Part shown: piece by piece, positions 55,461-64,000 of the stretch
Layout: the number at the start of each line of letters is the position of its first letter
Position numbering within the stretch: position 1 is the stretch's first letter
NCBI GenBank assembly: GCA_947625775.1
Contig: CANQPM010000006.1
Coordinates: forward strand, 124,001 to 188,000
Source of the DNA: an uncultured Lachnospiraceae bacterium
Lineage (GTDB): Bacteria; Bacillota; Clostridia; Lachnospirales; Lachnospiraceae
Length of the DNA: 64,000 nt
Reading direction: 5' to 3'
Made by a program: the position numbers and the translations under genes
The notes under the pieces: model-generated
Databases searched by the model: none
Told to the model about the DNA's origin: nothing
What the model saw: the letters and a program-made list of their open reading frames with translations, nothing else

Positions 55461-56843
55461 ATGTCAATAGTACAAAATGTCAAAAAAACCATAAATTACA
55501 GTAAGAAGAACGGCTGCAGGGAGGCCGCCTTTGCGGCGTTTGAGCGGGTGACGCAGAAATACCACGCTGATTACGCGTATGCTCCGCCCACGGCAGAGAC
55601 GCTTCTGGCGCAGAAAAATGACAGTACGCTTCCAGACATTACATTTTCAATTTTAGTGCCTGCATATGAGACTCAGAGGGAATATATGGAGGCGCTTATT
55701 GAGTGCTGCCTTTCCCAGTCATACGAAAAGTGGGAGCTTATAATAGCTGACGGAAGCGCGTCTGACATAGTTTCAAAGACGCTTGCGGAATATGATGACA
55801 GCCGCATAAAGTACATTCATCTGGATAACAACGGCGGCATTGCAGATAATACAAACAGGGCGATAGAGTACGCCTCAGGCGATTACTGCGGGCTGCTCGA
55901 CCACGATGATATGCTCACGCCTGACGCGCTCTATGAGATGGCGCGCGCGATAAAAAAGAGCGGTTCGCCCATTTTGGTTTATTCAGACGAGGATAAATGC
56001 GATTCGTCGGGCAGAAGCTTTTATGATCCGCATTTTAAGCTTGATTTTAATTTGGATTTGCTGCTTACCAACAATTATATATGCCATTTTCTGGCAGTGG
56101 ACACGCACACGCTAAAAAAGCTGCAGATACGCAAAGAGTATGACGGCTCACAGGATTTTGACCTTATACTTCGCATAGTCAGCACGCTGATGCTGAGGGA
56201 GAGGGAAGGGCAGCTTGGGGATGAAAAGCCCATGGAGGAGCGCATTGTCCATGTGCCGAAGGTGCTCTACCACTGGCGCTGCCATCAAAATTCGACGGCG
56301 GACAACCCTCAGAGCAAGATGTACGCGTATGAGGCAGGCAAAAAGGCGATAATTGATTTTGCAAGCCGCATGGGCTGGAAAGCCGAAGTGCGCCACAACA
56401 AGCACTTAGGCTTTTACCGCATAGTATATAGAAACGATATACTGACGCACAGGCCTGACCTTGCGGCGGTATGCGGCTATGTGGCGCACCACGGCAAAAT
56501 AACAAGCGGTATTTATAAAGGGCAGCCGCTATTTTATGCGGGATATATGAACAGAATGGACTTATACCAGGATATAATAACGGTTGATATTAGAAACCTT
56601 GCGGTAAATAAAAACCTGTATGAAATATATGAAAGCGTCACGGGGCACAAGTATGAAAGCACCCTGACGGAGGCGGGCGCGGAAAGCCACAACACGGCGC
56701 AGGAGCTGCCGCAGTGGATAAGGGAGCTTGAGCGCACGGCGGATGGCAGGAAAAAATTAGAGCAGCTTAACAGCGAGCTTAGCAGCAGGCTCATTTCCCA
56801 CGGCAGGCTTTTGCTCGATCCCGAATGTGTCCGCAGAATGTAG
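55461..56843 (+). CDS. GT2 glycosyltransferase
   Basis: A 460-residue protein with ITFSILVPAYETQREY, LIIADGSASD, GLLDHDDMLTP (acidic metal motif), YSDEDKC, YDGSQDFDLILR and YHWRCHQNSTA. It is similar to the first GT2 domain of the gene at 47163 and probably transfers a rhamnose or galactose. The C-terminal 150 residues are variable. Confidence 0.88.
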   Translation: MSIVQNVKKTINYSKKNGCREAAFAAFERVTQKYHADYAYAPPTAETLLAQKNDSTLPDITFSILVPAYETQREYMEALIECCLSQSYEKWELIIADGSASDIVSKTLAEYDDSRIKYIHLDNNGGIADNTNRAIEYASGDYCGLLDHDDMLTPDALYEMARAIKKSGSPILVYSDEDKCDSSGRSFYDPHFKLDFNLDLLLTNNYICHFLAVDTHTLKKLQIRKEYDGSQDFDLILRIVSTLMLREREGQLGDEKPMEERIVHVPKVLYHWRCHQNSTADNPQSKMYAYEAGKKAIIDFASRMGWKAEVRHNKHLGFYRIVYRNDILTHRPDLAAVCGYVAHHGKITSGIYKGQPLFYAGYMNRMDLYQDIITVDIRNLAVNKNLYEIYESVTGHKYESTLTEAGAESHNTAQELPQWIRELERTADGRKKLEQLNSELSSRLISHGRLLLDPECVRRM

Positions 56844-56857
56844 CCGCATAGTGTGCC

Positions 56858-56889
56858 GCGCAATCGCGCAATCACGCAATTGCGCAATG
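56858..56889 (+). repeat. Four tandem 8-bp repeats
   Basis: GCGCAATC, GCGCAATC, ACGCAATT and GCGCAATG in tandem lie between two GT2 genes. They are too far from either start to be a ribosome binding site. Confidence 0.6.
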
Positions 56890-56929
56890 CATCTTTCCGC
56901 AATATGAATCCGAAAGGACTAAAAACGCA

Positions 56930-57925
56930 ATGGCAGTTTGCAAATCCACGATAGTCATACCAAACTATAACGGAATAAAATATATAGCCGCCTGCCTTGA
57001 AAGCATTTATTCAGGTACGGAAAAAAATATAGAGATAATAGTGGTCGACAATGCCTCCTCAGACGGCAGCTTAGAACTCATAAAGGAAAAATTCCCTAAA
57101 GTGCGTTTGATAGAGAACAGCGAAAACACAGGCTTTAGCAGGGCGGTCAACCAAGGAATACTGGCGAGTAAGACACCATATGTTATTTTATTAAACAACG
57201 ACACAAGGGCGGGACTTTCCTTTGCGCATGAGCTTGAAAAGGCAATGGACAGCGACGGCCGCCTGTTTTCAGCATCAGCGCGGATGATGTCGCTGTATGA
57301 CAAGGATATAATTGACGATGCGGGGGATTTTTACTGCGCGCTCGGCTGGGCGTTTGCGCGAGGCAAGGGAAAGCGCATAGGTTCCCAAAACGGCAAATAC
57401 AATAACGACTGTAATATTTTCGCATCCTGCGCGGGAGCCGCAATTTACAGGCGTGAGCTTTTGGATAGTGATAAGGTAGGGCTTTTTGACGAGAATCATT
57501 TTGCGTATTTTGAGGATATTGACATCGGCTACCGCGCGCGGCTTTGCGGCTATGAAAACCGCTACGCGGCGGCGGCTGTAGTTTACCATGCAGGCAGCGC
57601 CACAAGCGGTTCGCGCTACAATGCATTTAAAACAAAGCTTGCGTCAAGAAACAGCGTTTATCTGGCGTACAAAAATATGCCGCTTTTCCAGCTTTTGCTT
57701 AATTCCCCATTTTTGCTGGCGGGTTTTTTGGTAAAAACAGCATTTTTTATAAAGAAAGGCTTGGGGAGGGAATATATCACGGGGCTTGCCGACGGAGTAA
57801 AGCTCTGCATGGGTGAAAACGGCAGAAAGCATAAGCAGCGTTTTGCGTTAAAAAGATTTCCGCAATATATAAAAATCCAGCTGATGCTCTGGAAAAATAT
57901 GCTGCTAATAGTTAAGATTTTTTGA
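56930..57925 (+). CDS. GT2 glycosyltransferase (rhamnosyltransferase WbbL-like)
   Basis: A 331-residue protein with STIVIPNYNGIKYI, IIVVDNASSDGS, NTGFSRAVNQG, ILLNNDTRAG and YFEDIDIGYRARL. This order is typical of WbbL-like rhamnosyltransferases. One hydrophobic segment near residue 255-275 may anchor it to the membrane. Confidence 0.9.
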   Translation: MAVCKSTIVIPNYNGIKYIAACLESIYSGTEKNIEIIVVDNASSDGSLELIKEKFPKVRLIENSENTGFSRAVNQGILASKTPYVILLNNDTRAGLSFAHELEKAMDSDGRLFSASARMMSLYDKDIIDDAGDFYCALGWAFARGKGKRIGSQNGKYNNDCNIFASCAGAAIYRRELLDSDKVGLFDENHFAYFEDIDIGYRARLCGYENRYAAAAVVYHAGSATSGSRYNAFKTKLASRNSVYLAYKNMPLFQLLLNSPFLLAGFLVKTAFFIKKGLGREYITGLADGVKLCMGENGRKHKQRFALKRFPQYIKIQLMLWKNMLLIVKIF

Positions 57926-57952
57926 AGATTAAGGTCGAATTAAAAAAATAAG

Positions 57953-57981
57953 TTGTACTTTTTGCTCAAATATTGTAGAAT
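57953..57981 (+). promoter_or_regulatory. Sigma-A-type promoter for the second glycosylphosphotransferase
   Basis: TTGTAC at 57953-57958 and TAGAAT at 57976-57981 are separated by 17 bp, about 38 bp before the start. Confidence 0.6.
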
Positions 57982-58018
57982 GGTAAGAGCTTGATTGATA
58001 GACGAACACTGAAACAGG

Positions 58019-59437
58019 GTGGGGCGATTGATAAGAGATAACCAGAAGTATTTTAACAGGCTGCTAGTTCTACTTGATGCGCTTGTTATAGCGGCATCAT
58101 ACAGCCTTGCTTGGTTTTTGTGGCTGAGCGGTTATGTTAAGGAGATAGAGAAGGGTACGGGCGTTCTGCCTACACAGACCTACTTCACGGCGCTTATTGC
58201 CATTATCCCATGCTATCTGATTTTATACAACACGTTTGATATGTATTCGTCAAAGCGCACGTCGCGGACGACATATGAGATTTTAAATATAATCAAGGCG
58301 AATACGATAGGTCTTCTTGCCATAATGGTTGTGCTCTACGCGATAAACATACCCGACTTTTCGCGAGGTATGGTTGGCGTATTTTACGGCATTAATATTT
58401 TCCTCAGCTCAGCTATGCGCAAGTCCGTCAGGGTGACGCTGCGCTATTTCAGGAAAAAAGGCTATAATATTAAACACATTTTACTTGTCGGCTACTCGCG
58501 CGCGGCAGAGGAATATATAAACAGAATAAAGGCAAACCCCGAATGGGGCTATGTCGTGTGCGGAATACTTGACAATAAGGTGCCGCGCGGCGCAGTATAT
58601 AAGGGAGTAAAGGTTATCGGGGACATTGAAAACCTTGAGATAATCCTTCCCGAAAATAAGCTTGACGAGATAGGCATCACGCTTGCGCTTGAAGATTATG
58701 ACCATCTCGAGGAGATAGTCAATATATGCGAAAAATCGGGAGTTCATACCAAGTTTATCCCTGATTACAACAGTGTCATTCCAAGCCGCCCGTATCTTGA
58801 GGATTTGGGAGGGCTTGCGGTAGTCAATATACGGCGAGTGCCGCTTACCAATACGGCTAATATGTTGATGAAGCGCCTTGTTGATATTTTAGGCTCGTTG
58901 TTTGCCATTGTACTGTTTTCGCCCGTTATGCTCATAGCGGCGATAGGCGTAAAGGCTACGAGCAGGGGACCGCTTATTTTTAAGCAGGAGAGAGTCGGAC
59001 TTCACAATAAACCTTTTAAGATGTATAAATTCAGAAGTATGGAAGTGCAGCGCGACGAAGACGAAAAGAAGGGCTGGACTAAAAAAAACGATCCGCGCGT
59101 CACAAAAATAGGAAAAATACTGCGCAAGACAAGCATAGACGAGCTTCCGCAGCTTTTTAACGTGTTAAAAGGCGATATGAGCCTTGTAGGCCCGCGGCCT
59201 GAAAGACCTCTTTTTGTGGAAAAATTTAAAGAAGAAATACCAAGGTATATGATAAAGCACCAGGTCCGCCCTGGAATTACAGGGTGGGCGCAGGTAAACG
59301 GCTACCGCGGAGATACATCAATCAGAAAGCGTATCGAATATGACCTGTATTATATTGAGAACTGGTCTATGGCATTTGACATAAAGATTTTATTCTTAAC
59401 CTTTTTTAAGGGCTTTGTCAACAAAAATGCCTATTAA
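58019..59437 (+). CDS. Polyprenyl glycosylphosphotransferase (second initiating sugar transferase)
   Basis: A 472-residue protein of the same class as 23246. Five TM helices and a CoA-binding-like domain are followed by the catalytic domain: [48 protein letters not shown] and [16 protein letters not shown]. The start may be GTG 58019 or TTG 58028; the GGTGGGG sequence between them would serve the latter. It starts the operon with the LCP gene. A second initiating enzyme implies a second glycan. Confidence 0.92.
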   Translation: MGRLIRDNQKYFNRLLVLLDALVIAASYSLAWFLWLSGYVKEIEKGTGVLPTQTYFTALIAIIPCYLILYNTFDMYSSKRTSRTTYEILNIIKANTIGLLAIMVVLYAINIPDFSRGMVGVFYGINIFLSSAMRKSVRVTLRYFRKKGYNIKHILLVGYSRAAEEYINRIKANPEWGYVVCGILDNKVPRGAVYKGVKVIGDIENLEIILPENKLDEIGITLALEDYDHLEEIVNICEKSGVHTKFIPDYNSVIPSRPYLEDLGGLAVVNIRRVPLTNTANMLMKRLVDILGSLFAIVLFSPVMLIAAIGVKATSRGPLIFKQERVGLHNKPFKMYKFRSMEVQRDEDEKKGWTKKNDPRVTKIGKILRKTSIDELPQLFNVLKGDMSLVGPRPERPLFVEKFKEEIPRYMIKHQVRPGITGWAQVNGYRGDTSIRKRIEYDLYYIENWSMAFDIKILFLTFFKGFVNKNAY

Positions 59438-59449
59438 GGAGAGTAACGA

Positions 59450-61165
59450 ATGCAGGATAACAATTATCAGGAGAACCAAAATATAAGGAGAAAGGCAGAG
59501 CCGCAGCGCAGGGCAGCGCAGAGAAACGTTTCAGGAGCGACACAAAGACGCGCGGCAGCGCAGGGGCAGCCACGGTCAATGCAAGGCCAAAAGCAGCCGC
59601 GCCCGATGCCAATGCAGAACCAAGGCCAGCCACAAGGCCAAAGGCAGCCAAGACCGACGCAGGGCCAACTGCAAAGCCAAAGACAGCCGCGCCCGATGCC
59701 AATACAGAACCAAGGCCAGCCACAAGGCCAAAGGCAGCCAAGACCGACGCAGGGCCAGCCGCAAGGCCAAAGACAGCCGCGCCCGATGCCAGTGCAGAAC
59801 CAAGGTCAGCCGCAGGGACAAAGGCAGCCAAGACCGACGCAGGGTCAGCCACAGGACCAAAGGCAGCCAAGGGCAGCGCAGGAACAACAATATTACTCAG
59901 ATATGCCATATGATTATGAGACACAAAGGGCTTCCGCTAAAAGCACGTCTAAGCAGAACAAAAACGCGGCGGTTTCAGGCAAAAAGAAGAAGGCAAACAA
60001 AAAAAGCAGCGCAAAGAGAAGGGCGCAGGCAGAGCTTACTCCACAGCAGAAGGCGCGCAAAAAGAGAAAAAAGATAATTATGTTTGTCAGCGAGATATTC
60101 CTGCTGCTTATTTTGCTCGTAGTAGCAGTAGGAGTATATTGGGGCGGCAAACAGGTCAACAAGATAAAATATGTTGAAATACCCGAGGACGAGATAAAAA
60201 TTGATGAGCAGGTGCAGCAGTCTACGGAGACAGGCGTTATGAAGGGATACCGAAATGTCGCGCTGTTTGGCGTTGACTCGCGCGAGGGACAGCTTGACAA
60301 GGCGACGCGCACGGACACGATTATCATAGCCTCAATAAATCTTGACACTAAGGAAGTAAAAATGGTGTCAGTTTACCGGGATACATGGCTTAATCTGAGC
60401 ACGGACAGCTACAATAAGGCAAACTCCGCATATGCAAAAGGAGGCCCCAAGCAGGCAATAGCGATGCTCAATATGAACCTTGATATGAATATCACCGACT
60501 TTGTCACCATAGGTTTTGATGGGCTCATAGATGTAATTGAGGCGGTAGGCGGAGTAGAAATAGACGTTAAGGAGGCTGAGGTAGTCCACCTTAACAGTTT
60601 TCAGACAAGTATGGCGGGTAAACCTGACGGCACATTAAATGCCGCGGGAGAGCCAAATTATGTTCCTGATCCGAGTAATCCGCTCTATAAATATTATAAG
60701 CCGGTAGAGCATGCGGGGCTTCAGACGCTAAACGGTCTTCAGGCAACGGCTTACTGCCGTATAAGATACGTAGGTAATGATTTTGAGCGCACGCAGAGGC
60801 AGAGGACAGTCATAAAGCAGATAGCAAAAAAAGCAATAACGCTTAATCCAAATACGCTCAATGCGATAGCAGAGGCGGTATTTCCAAAGATAGCCACTTC
60901 GCTTGACCTGCCAGAGATTTTATCGCTGCTTTCGGGCATAGCGAGCTATGAGATAGGTGACAACACGGGATTTCCGTTTGACGGCCACTATGAGGGTTGC
61001 CGCGTCAAAGGGGCAAGCGTGATTGCTCCGGCGGATTTGGAACAGAATGTAGTACTTCTGCATCAATTCCTGTTTGGCGACACGGAGGAATACACGCCGT
61101 CAGATACGGTAAAGAAGTGCAGCCAGAAGATTGTTTCAGACACGGGAGTGTCGGCAAGCCAGTAG
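59450..61165 (+). CDS. LytR-CpsA-Psr (LCP) family ligase
   Basis: A 571-residue protein. The N-terminal 150 residues are Gln/Pro/Arg-rich with 30-residue repeats (QNQGQPQGQRQPRP). A Lys-rich stretch and one TM helix (about 206-226) follow, then the extracellular LCP domain: ALFGVDSRE, TRTDTIIIASIN, VSVYRDTWL and IRYVGNDFERTQRQRTVI with the Arg residues that bind the lipid diphosphate. LCP enzymes attach wall polysaccharide from lipid carrier to peptidoglycan. The repeats lie before the TM, so they should be cytoplasmic. Confidence 0.93.
   Translation: MQDNNYQENQNIRRKAEPQRRAAQRNVSGATQRRAAAQGQPRSMQGQKQPRPMPMQNQGQPQGQRQPRPTQGQLQSQRQPRPMPIQNQGQPQGQRQPRPTQGQPQGQRQPRPMPVQNQGQPQGQRQPRPTQGQPQDQRQPRAAQEQQYYSDMPYDYETQRASAKSTSKQNKNAAVSGKKKKANKKSSAKRRAQAELTPQQKARKKRKKIIMFVSEIFLLLILLVVAVGVYWGGKQVNKIKYVEIPEDEIKIDEQVQQSTETGVMKGYRNVALFGVDSREGQLDKATRTDTIIIASINLDTKEVKMVSVYRDTWLNLSTDSYNKANSAYAKGGPKQAIAMLNMNLDMNITDFVTIGFDGLIDVIEAVGGVEIDVKEAEVVHLNSFQTSMAGKPDGTLNAAGEPNYVPDPSNPLYKYYKPVEHAGLQTLNGLQATAYCRIRYVGNDFERTQRQRTVIKQIAKKAITLNPNTLNAIAEAVFPKIATSLDLPEILSLLSGIASYEIGDNTGFPFDGHYEGCRVKGASVIAPADLEQNVVLLHQFLFGDTEEYTPSDTVKKCSQKIVSDTGVSASQ
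59594..59863 (+). repeat. 90-bp tandem repeat, about three copies, within the LCP gene
   Basis: Copies begin at 59594, 59684 and 59774, and a further partial copy follows. The unit encodes 30 residues rich in Gln, Pro and Arg. Copy number changes would keep the frame. Confidence 0.85.
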
Positions 61166-61175
61166 AGAACCAATG

Positions 61176-61201
61176 AAGGGACTGTAAAACAGTCCCTTTT
61201 T
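61176..61201 (+). terminator. Intrinsic terminator after the LCP gene
   Basis: AAGGGACTGT-AAA-ACAGTCCCTT followed by TTT. Confidence 0.85.
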
Positions 61202-61314
61202 GCCTTGTTTACGGATATGTCACAGGCGGCTTTCAGGGAAAGCCTTTTACGGCGTACCATATAGTTATCACGGACAAAAGGGAGGAGAAGCGCAGTGGGG
61301 GCGGCGCGAAAATA

Positions 61315-62262
61315 ATGGAAATTATGCAGCAGAGTATAGACGTAATAATACCAACATACAAGCCTGACGAGGAGTTTATGAGAATGATAGAGCTGTTGGA
61401 AAAGCAGACTGTTCCAATACATAAGCTCATTATTATGAACACGGAGGAAAAGTATTTTTACAAGCTGTTTTATGGCACGGGCTTTTTGGAAAGATACAGG
61501 AATATAGAAATACACCACCTGTCACTTATGGAGTTTGACCATGGCAGGACGCGCAGAAAGGCGGTGGGATATTCCGATGCGGATATATTTGTATGCATGA
61601 CACAGGACGCTATGCCTGCAGACGAACATCTCATAGAGGAGCTTACAGCTGCCCTCAACGCCGACGAAAAAACAGCCGTATCATACGCAAGGCAGCTTCC
61701 GCGCGATGACTGCAGAGAGATTGAGCGCTATACCAGAGGCTTTAACTATCCTGAACAGGCAGCCGTAAAGTCGGCTGAGGATATACCCGTATTAGGGATA
61801 AAGACTTTTTTCTGCTCAAATGTATGCGCGGCATATAAGCGCGATATATACGAGGAGCTCGGCGGATTTGTGAAAAGGGCGATTTTTAATGAGGATATGA
61901 TATATGCGGGGGGCGCGATAAAAAAAGGTTATAAGATAGCCTACGCGGCGAAGGCTCAGGTGTACCACTCTCATAACTATACCTGCAGGCAGCAGTTTAA
62001 GCGCAACTTTGACCTGGGCGTATCGCAGGCGCAGCACCCTGAGATTTTTAAGGGGATATCCTCTGAAAATGAAGGCATAAGGCTTATAAAGCAGACAGCC
62101 AGACATTTGGCGGATACAAAAAATAAGCGGTATATTCCATATCTTTTTGTGTCAAGCGCATGTAAATATCTGGGCTATAAGCTTGGAACGATGTACGAGC
62201 GTCTGCCGTATGGTATGGTAAAGAAGTGCAGCGCAAGCAGTGCTTATTGGAAAAACCATTAA
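61315..62262 (+). CDS. GT2 rhamnosyltransferase-like protein
   Basis: A 315-residue protein with IDVIIPTYKPDEEF, HKLIIMNTEEKYF, FDHGRTRRKAV, FVCMTQDAMP and IFNEDMIYAG. This pattern is that of RfbF-type rhamnosyltransferases. No clear ribosome binding site is seen close to ATG 61315; ATG 61324 is an alternative. It follows a terminator, so it may have its own promoter, which I could not find. Confidence 0.85.
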   Translation: MEIMQQSIDVIIPTYKPDEEFMRMIELLEKQTVPIHKLIIMNTEEKYFYKLFYGTGFLERYRNIEIHHLSLMEFDHGRTRRKAVGYSDADIFVCMTQDAMPADEHLIEELTAALNADEKTAVSYARQLPRDDCREIERYTRGFNYPEQAAVKSAEDIPVLGIKTFFCSNVCAAYKRDIYEELGGFVKRAIFNEDMIYAGGAIKKGYKIAYAAKAQVYHSHNYTCRQQFKRNFDLGVSQAQHPEIFKGISSENEGIRLIKQTARHLADTKNKRYIPYLFVSSACKYLGYKLGTMYERLPYGMVKKCSASSAYWKNH

Positions 62263-62288
62263 GAAAAACGCAAGGGCGGCGTTTTTCT
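62262..62288 (+). terminator. Terminator hairpin, copy 2
   Basis: Stem AGAAAAACGC / GCGTTTTTCT, identical over 27 bp to the hairpin at 37483. It overlaps the last base of the preceding stop codon. Confidence 0.75.
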
Positions 62289-62334
62289 GGGGATTAAATG
62301 AAATTGCCGCGGGGGCGGCGGGAAAGAGGTTGAT

Positions 62335-64000
62335 ATGTGCGGAATAGTTGGTTATATTGGAAATAAGGCGGCGGCGCCGATTATTTTGGAGGGGCTGTCC
62401 AAGCTTGAATACAGGGGATATGATTCTGCGGGAATGGCAGTGTTTGACGGCGAGAGGATACAGATTAAAAAATCAGTAGGGCGTTTAAAGGTGCTTGAGG
62501 AGCTTACTCATGGCGGGGCGACTATGCCGGGCACGGTGGGGATAGGGCACACCAGATGGGCTACGCATGGCGCGCCCAGCGACGTGAACTCACATCCTCA
62601 TTACAATGAAAAGGAGACAATCGCGGTAGTCCACAACGGCATTATAGAAAATTACCTTCCTTTAAAGGAAAAGATGATTTCCAAGGGCTATAAATTTACG
62701 TCAGATACGGATACTGAGGTGCTTGCCCATCTGATTGATTATTACTACAAGGGCAATCCGCTTGAGGCAATCACGAAGGTAATGCACCGCGTACAGGGCT
62801 CATATGCGCTTGGCATAATGTTTGCCGAGCATCCCGACCAGATATTCGCAGTCCGCAAGGACAGCCCGCTTATCGTGGGGCAGAACGAGGACGGCTGCTT
62901 TATCGCCTCTGACGTGCCTGCCATACTTAAATATACGCGTAAGGTTTATTTTATCCAAAATCAGGAGGTCGTGCGCCTGCGCGCTGACCATATGCATTTT
63001 TACACGGTTGACGAGGAGGAAATAACAAAGGAGCCTGTCAGCATTGAGTGGGACGCAGATGCCGCGGAGAAGGGCGGCTATGAGCATTTTATGCTGAAGG
63101 AGATGTATGAGCAGCCAAAGACCGTGACCGACACGCTGATGCCCAGATTAAAGGACGGAGAAATAGTAATAGAAGAACTCGGAATGAGCGATGACGAGAT
63201 AAAGGCGGTAAGAAAAATCCACATTGTGGCGTGCGGTTCAGCCTACCATACGGGCGTTACGGCAAAGTATGTCATAGAGGGCATAGCGCGCATACCCGTT
63301 GAGGTTGACGTGGCAAGCGAATTCAGGTACAGAAACCCGATACTCGAGGAAGGCGCTATGGTAATCGTCATCAGCCAGTCGGGAGAGACGGCTGACACGC
63401 TCGCGGCGCTCAGAGAGTCGCAGCAGCTCGGCTACAAGGTATTGGGCATAGTAAACGTAGTGGGCAGCTCGATAGCAAGAGAGGCGGACAACGTAATGTA
63501 CACCTGGGCAGGTCCTGAGATTGCCGTAGCCACCACAAAGGCATACAGCGCGCAGCTGATTGCGCTATATCTGCTTGCAATGAAATTCGCTAAGGTAAAG
63601 GGTACTGTAAATGATAGCGAGTTTGCGTCTATGATTAAGGATTTAAAGCGCCTGCCCGACCAGATAGAGCTGCTGCTGTCAAACAAGGGGAGAATACAGC
63701 GATTCGCCAACAGATATATAGGCGCCAAGGACGTGTTCTTTATAGGGCGGGGAATTGACTATGCCATATCAATGGAGGGCTCGCTGAAATTAAAGGAGAT
63801 ATCGTATATCCATTCGGAGGCGTATGCCGCGGGCGAACTGAAACACGGCACAATCTCTCTTATTGAAAAGGGCACGCTTGTAGCCGCAGTCGCGACGCAG
63901 GATAATCTTTTCCAGAAGACGCTCAGCAATATGGTAGAGGTAAAGGCGAGGGGGGCGTTTGTGCTCGCGGTGACAAACGAAGGCAACACGGACATTGAAA
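62335..64000 (+). CDS. glmS: Glutamine--fructose-6-phosphate aminotransferase (3' end outside window)
   Basis: The frame is open from ATG 62335 to the window end (555 codons). It starts MCGIVGYIGN, where Cys2 becomes the catalytic nucleophile of the glutaminase domain. HTRWATHGAPSDVNSHPH and HNGIIENY follow. The first SIS domain has VACGSAYHTG, VDVASEFRYR and ISQSGETADTL. It makes glucosamine-6-phosphate for peptidoglycan and UDP-GlcNAc. The short 5' leader (46 bp after a terminator) leaves no room for a glmS ribozyme. Confidence 0.96.
   Translation, partial: MCGIVGYIGNKAAAPIILEGLSKLEYRGYDSAGMAVFDGERIQIKKSVGRLKVLEELTHGGATMPGTVGIGHTRWATHGAPSDVNSHPHYNEKETIAVVHNGIIENYLPLKEKMISKGYKFTSDTDTEVLAHLIDYYYKGNPLEAITKVMHRVQGSYALGIMFAEHPDQIFAVRKDSPLIVGQNEDGCFIASDVPAILKYTRKVYFIQNQEVVRLRADHMHFYTVDEEEITKEPVSIEWDADAAEKGGYEHFMLKEMYEQPKTVTDTLMPRLKDGEIVIEELGMSDDEIKAVRKIHIVACGSAYHTGVTAKYVIEGIARIPVEVDVASEFRYRNPILEEGAMVIVISQSGETADTLAALRESQQLGYKVLGIVNVVGSSIAREADNVMYTWAGPEIAVATTKAYSAQLIALYLLAMKFAKVKGTVNDSEFASMIKDLKRLPDQIELLLSNKGRIQRFANRYIGAKDVFFIGRGIDYAISMEGSLKLKEISYIHSEAYAAGELKHGTISLIEKGTLVAAVATQDNLFQKTLSNMVEVKARGAFVLAVTNEGNTDIE

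Noticed and set aside
59418-59924. 168-residue Ala/Val/Leu-rich minus-strand frame
   Set aside because: It is the complement of the LCP gene's tandem repeat. Its composition follows from the repeat, and the + strand protein has clear domains.
62289-62334. glmS ribozyme
   Set aside because: Only 46 bp lie between the terminator and the ATG, too short for the conserved ribozyme core.
1-64000. CRISPR array, tRNA or rRNA genes, attachment sites
   Set aside because: No regularly spaced repeats, cloverleaf-like sequences or rRNA segments were noticed on reading; the only long tandem array is the coding repeat at 59.6 kb.

Overview
The window looks like a chromosomal cell-surface glycan locus of a gut-type Bacillota, most likely Lachnospiraceae. 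The reasons are strong AGGAGG-type ribosome binding sites, intrinsic terminators, LCP (LytR-CpsA-Psr), GH25/Big_2 and GtrA-type proteins, GT2 rhamnosyltransferases, and paired AAA-ATPase/PD-(D/E)XK genes typical of that group. Every supported gene is on the + strand except one IS110 transposase. The family assignment comes from recognition of protein families, not from a search.

Region 1 (1-10.9 kb) is visibly more AT-rich than the rest and forms one tight operon: formyltransferase (5' end off the window), DegT aminotransferase, radical SAM/SPASM enzyme, split transketolase, two paralogous SDR enzymes, an alkaline-phosphatase-superfamily enzyme, a methyltransferase and a DUF6020-like membrane protein. 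Five of these genes carry pure G tracts of 8 to 12 bases inside the reading frame (2365, 5684, 6949, 8588, 9783, 10315). At 8588 and 9783 the tract length breaks the frame, and both genes would be restored by loss of one G. This is the arrangement of a multi-gene, slipped-strand, phase-variable glycan cassette. It is the most striking feature of the window.

Region 2 (10.9-15.8 kb) is a recombination scar. It holds an IS110 element, a wecB pseudogene with two nonsense codons and no N-terminus, dispersed wecB and nuclease fragments, and a frameshifted AAA-ATPase/PD-(D/E)XK gene whose intact paralogue lies at 51.2 kb.

Region 3 (15.8-30.4 kb) encodes large membrane glycosyltransferases or related proteins (PTPS-related, GtrII, DUF6020, DUF6077-like), a GtrB-like polyprenyl-phosphate glycosyltransferase, a first polyprenyl-phosphate glycosylphosphotransferase, a WecG/TagA/CpsF enzyme, a YdjC-type deacetylase, an SGNH lipoprotein and two small 4-TM DMT proteins.

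Region 4 (30.4-52.9 kb) has two membrane-anchored GH25 lysozyme-like proteins interleaved with rmlB, rmlA and rmlC. These are followed by an ABC polysaccharide exporter (Wzm, and Wzt with a C-terminal extension), a methyltransferase-kinase fusion resembling the WbdD chain terminator, several large GT2 enzymes, two poorly known glycan-locus proteins and the intact AAA/PD-(D/E)XK gene.

Region 5 (53-64 kb) has a phosphoglucomutase/phosphomannomutase, GtrA, more GT2 enzymes, a second polyprenyl glycosylphosphotransferase, an LCP ligase with a 90-bp tandem repeat, a rhamnosyltransferase-like GT2 and the start of glmS.

Taken together, hexose phosphates are activated (Pgm, RmlABC, GlmS) and built onto undecaprenyl phosphate by two initiating enzymes and many GT2s. 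The rhamnan-like chain is capped and exported by the ABC system and attached to the wall by LCP. Und-P-sugar machinery (GtrA/GtrB/GtrII, DMT pairs) would add side groups outside. The AT-rich cassette would add a rare, switchable modification. No tRNA, rRNA or CRISPR array was seen.
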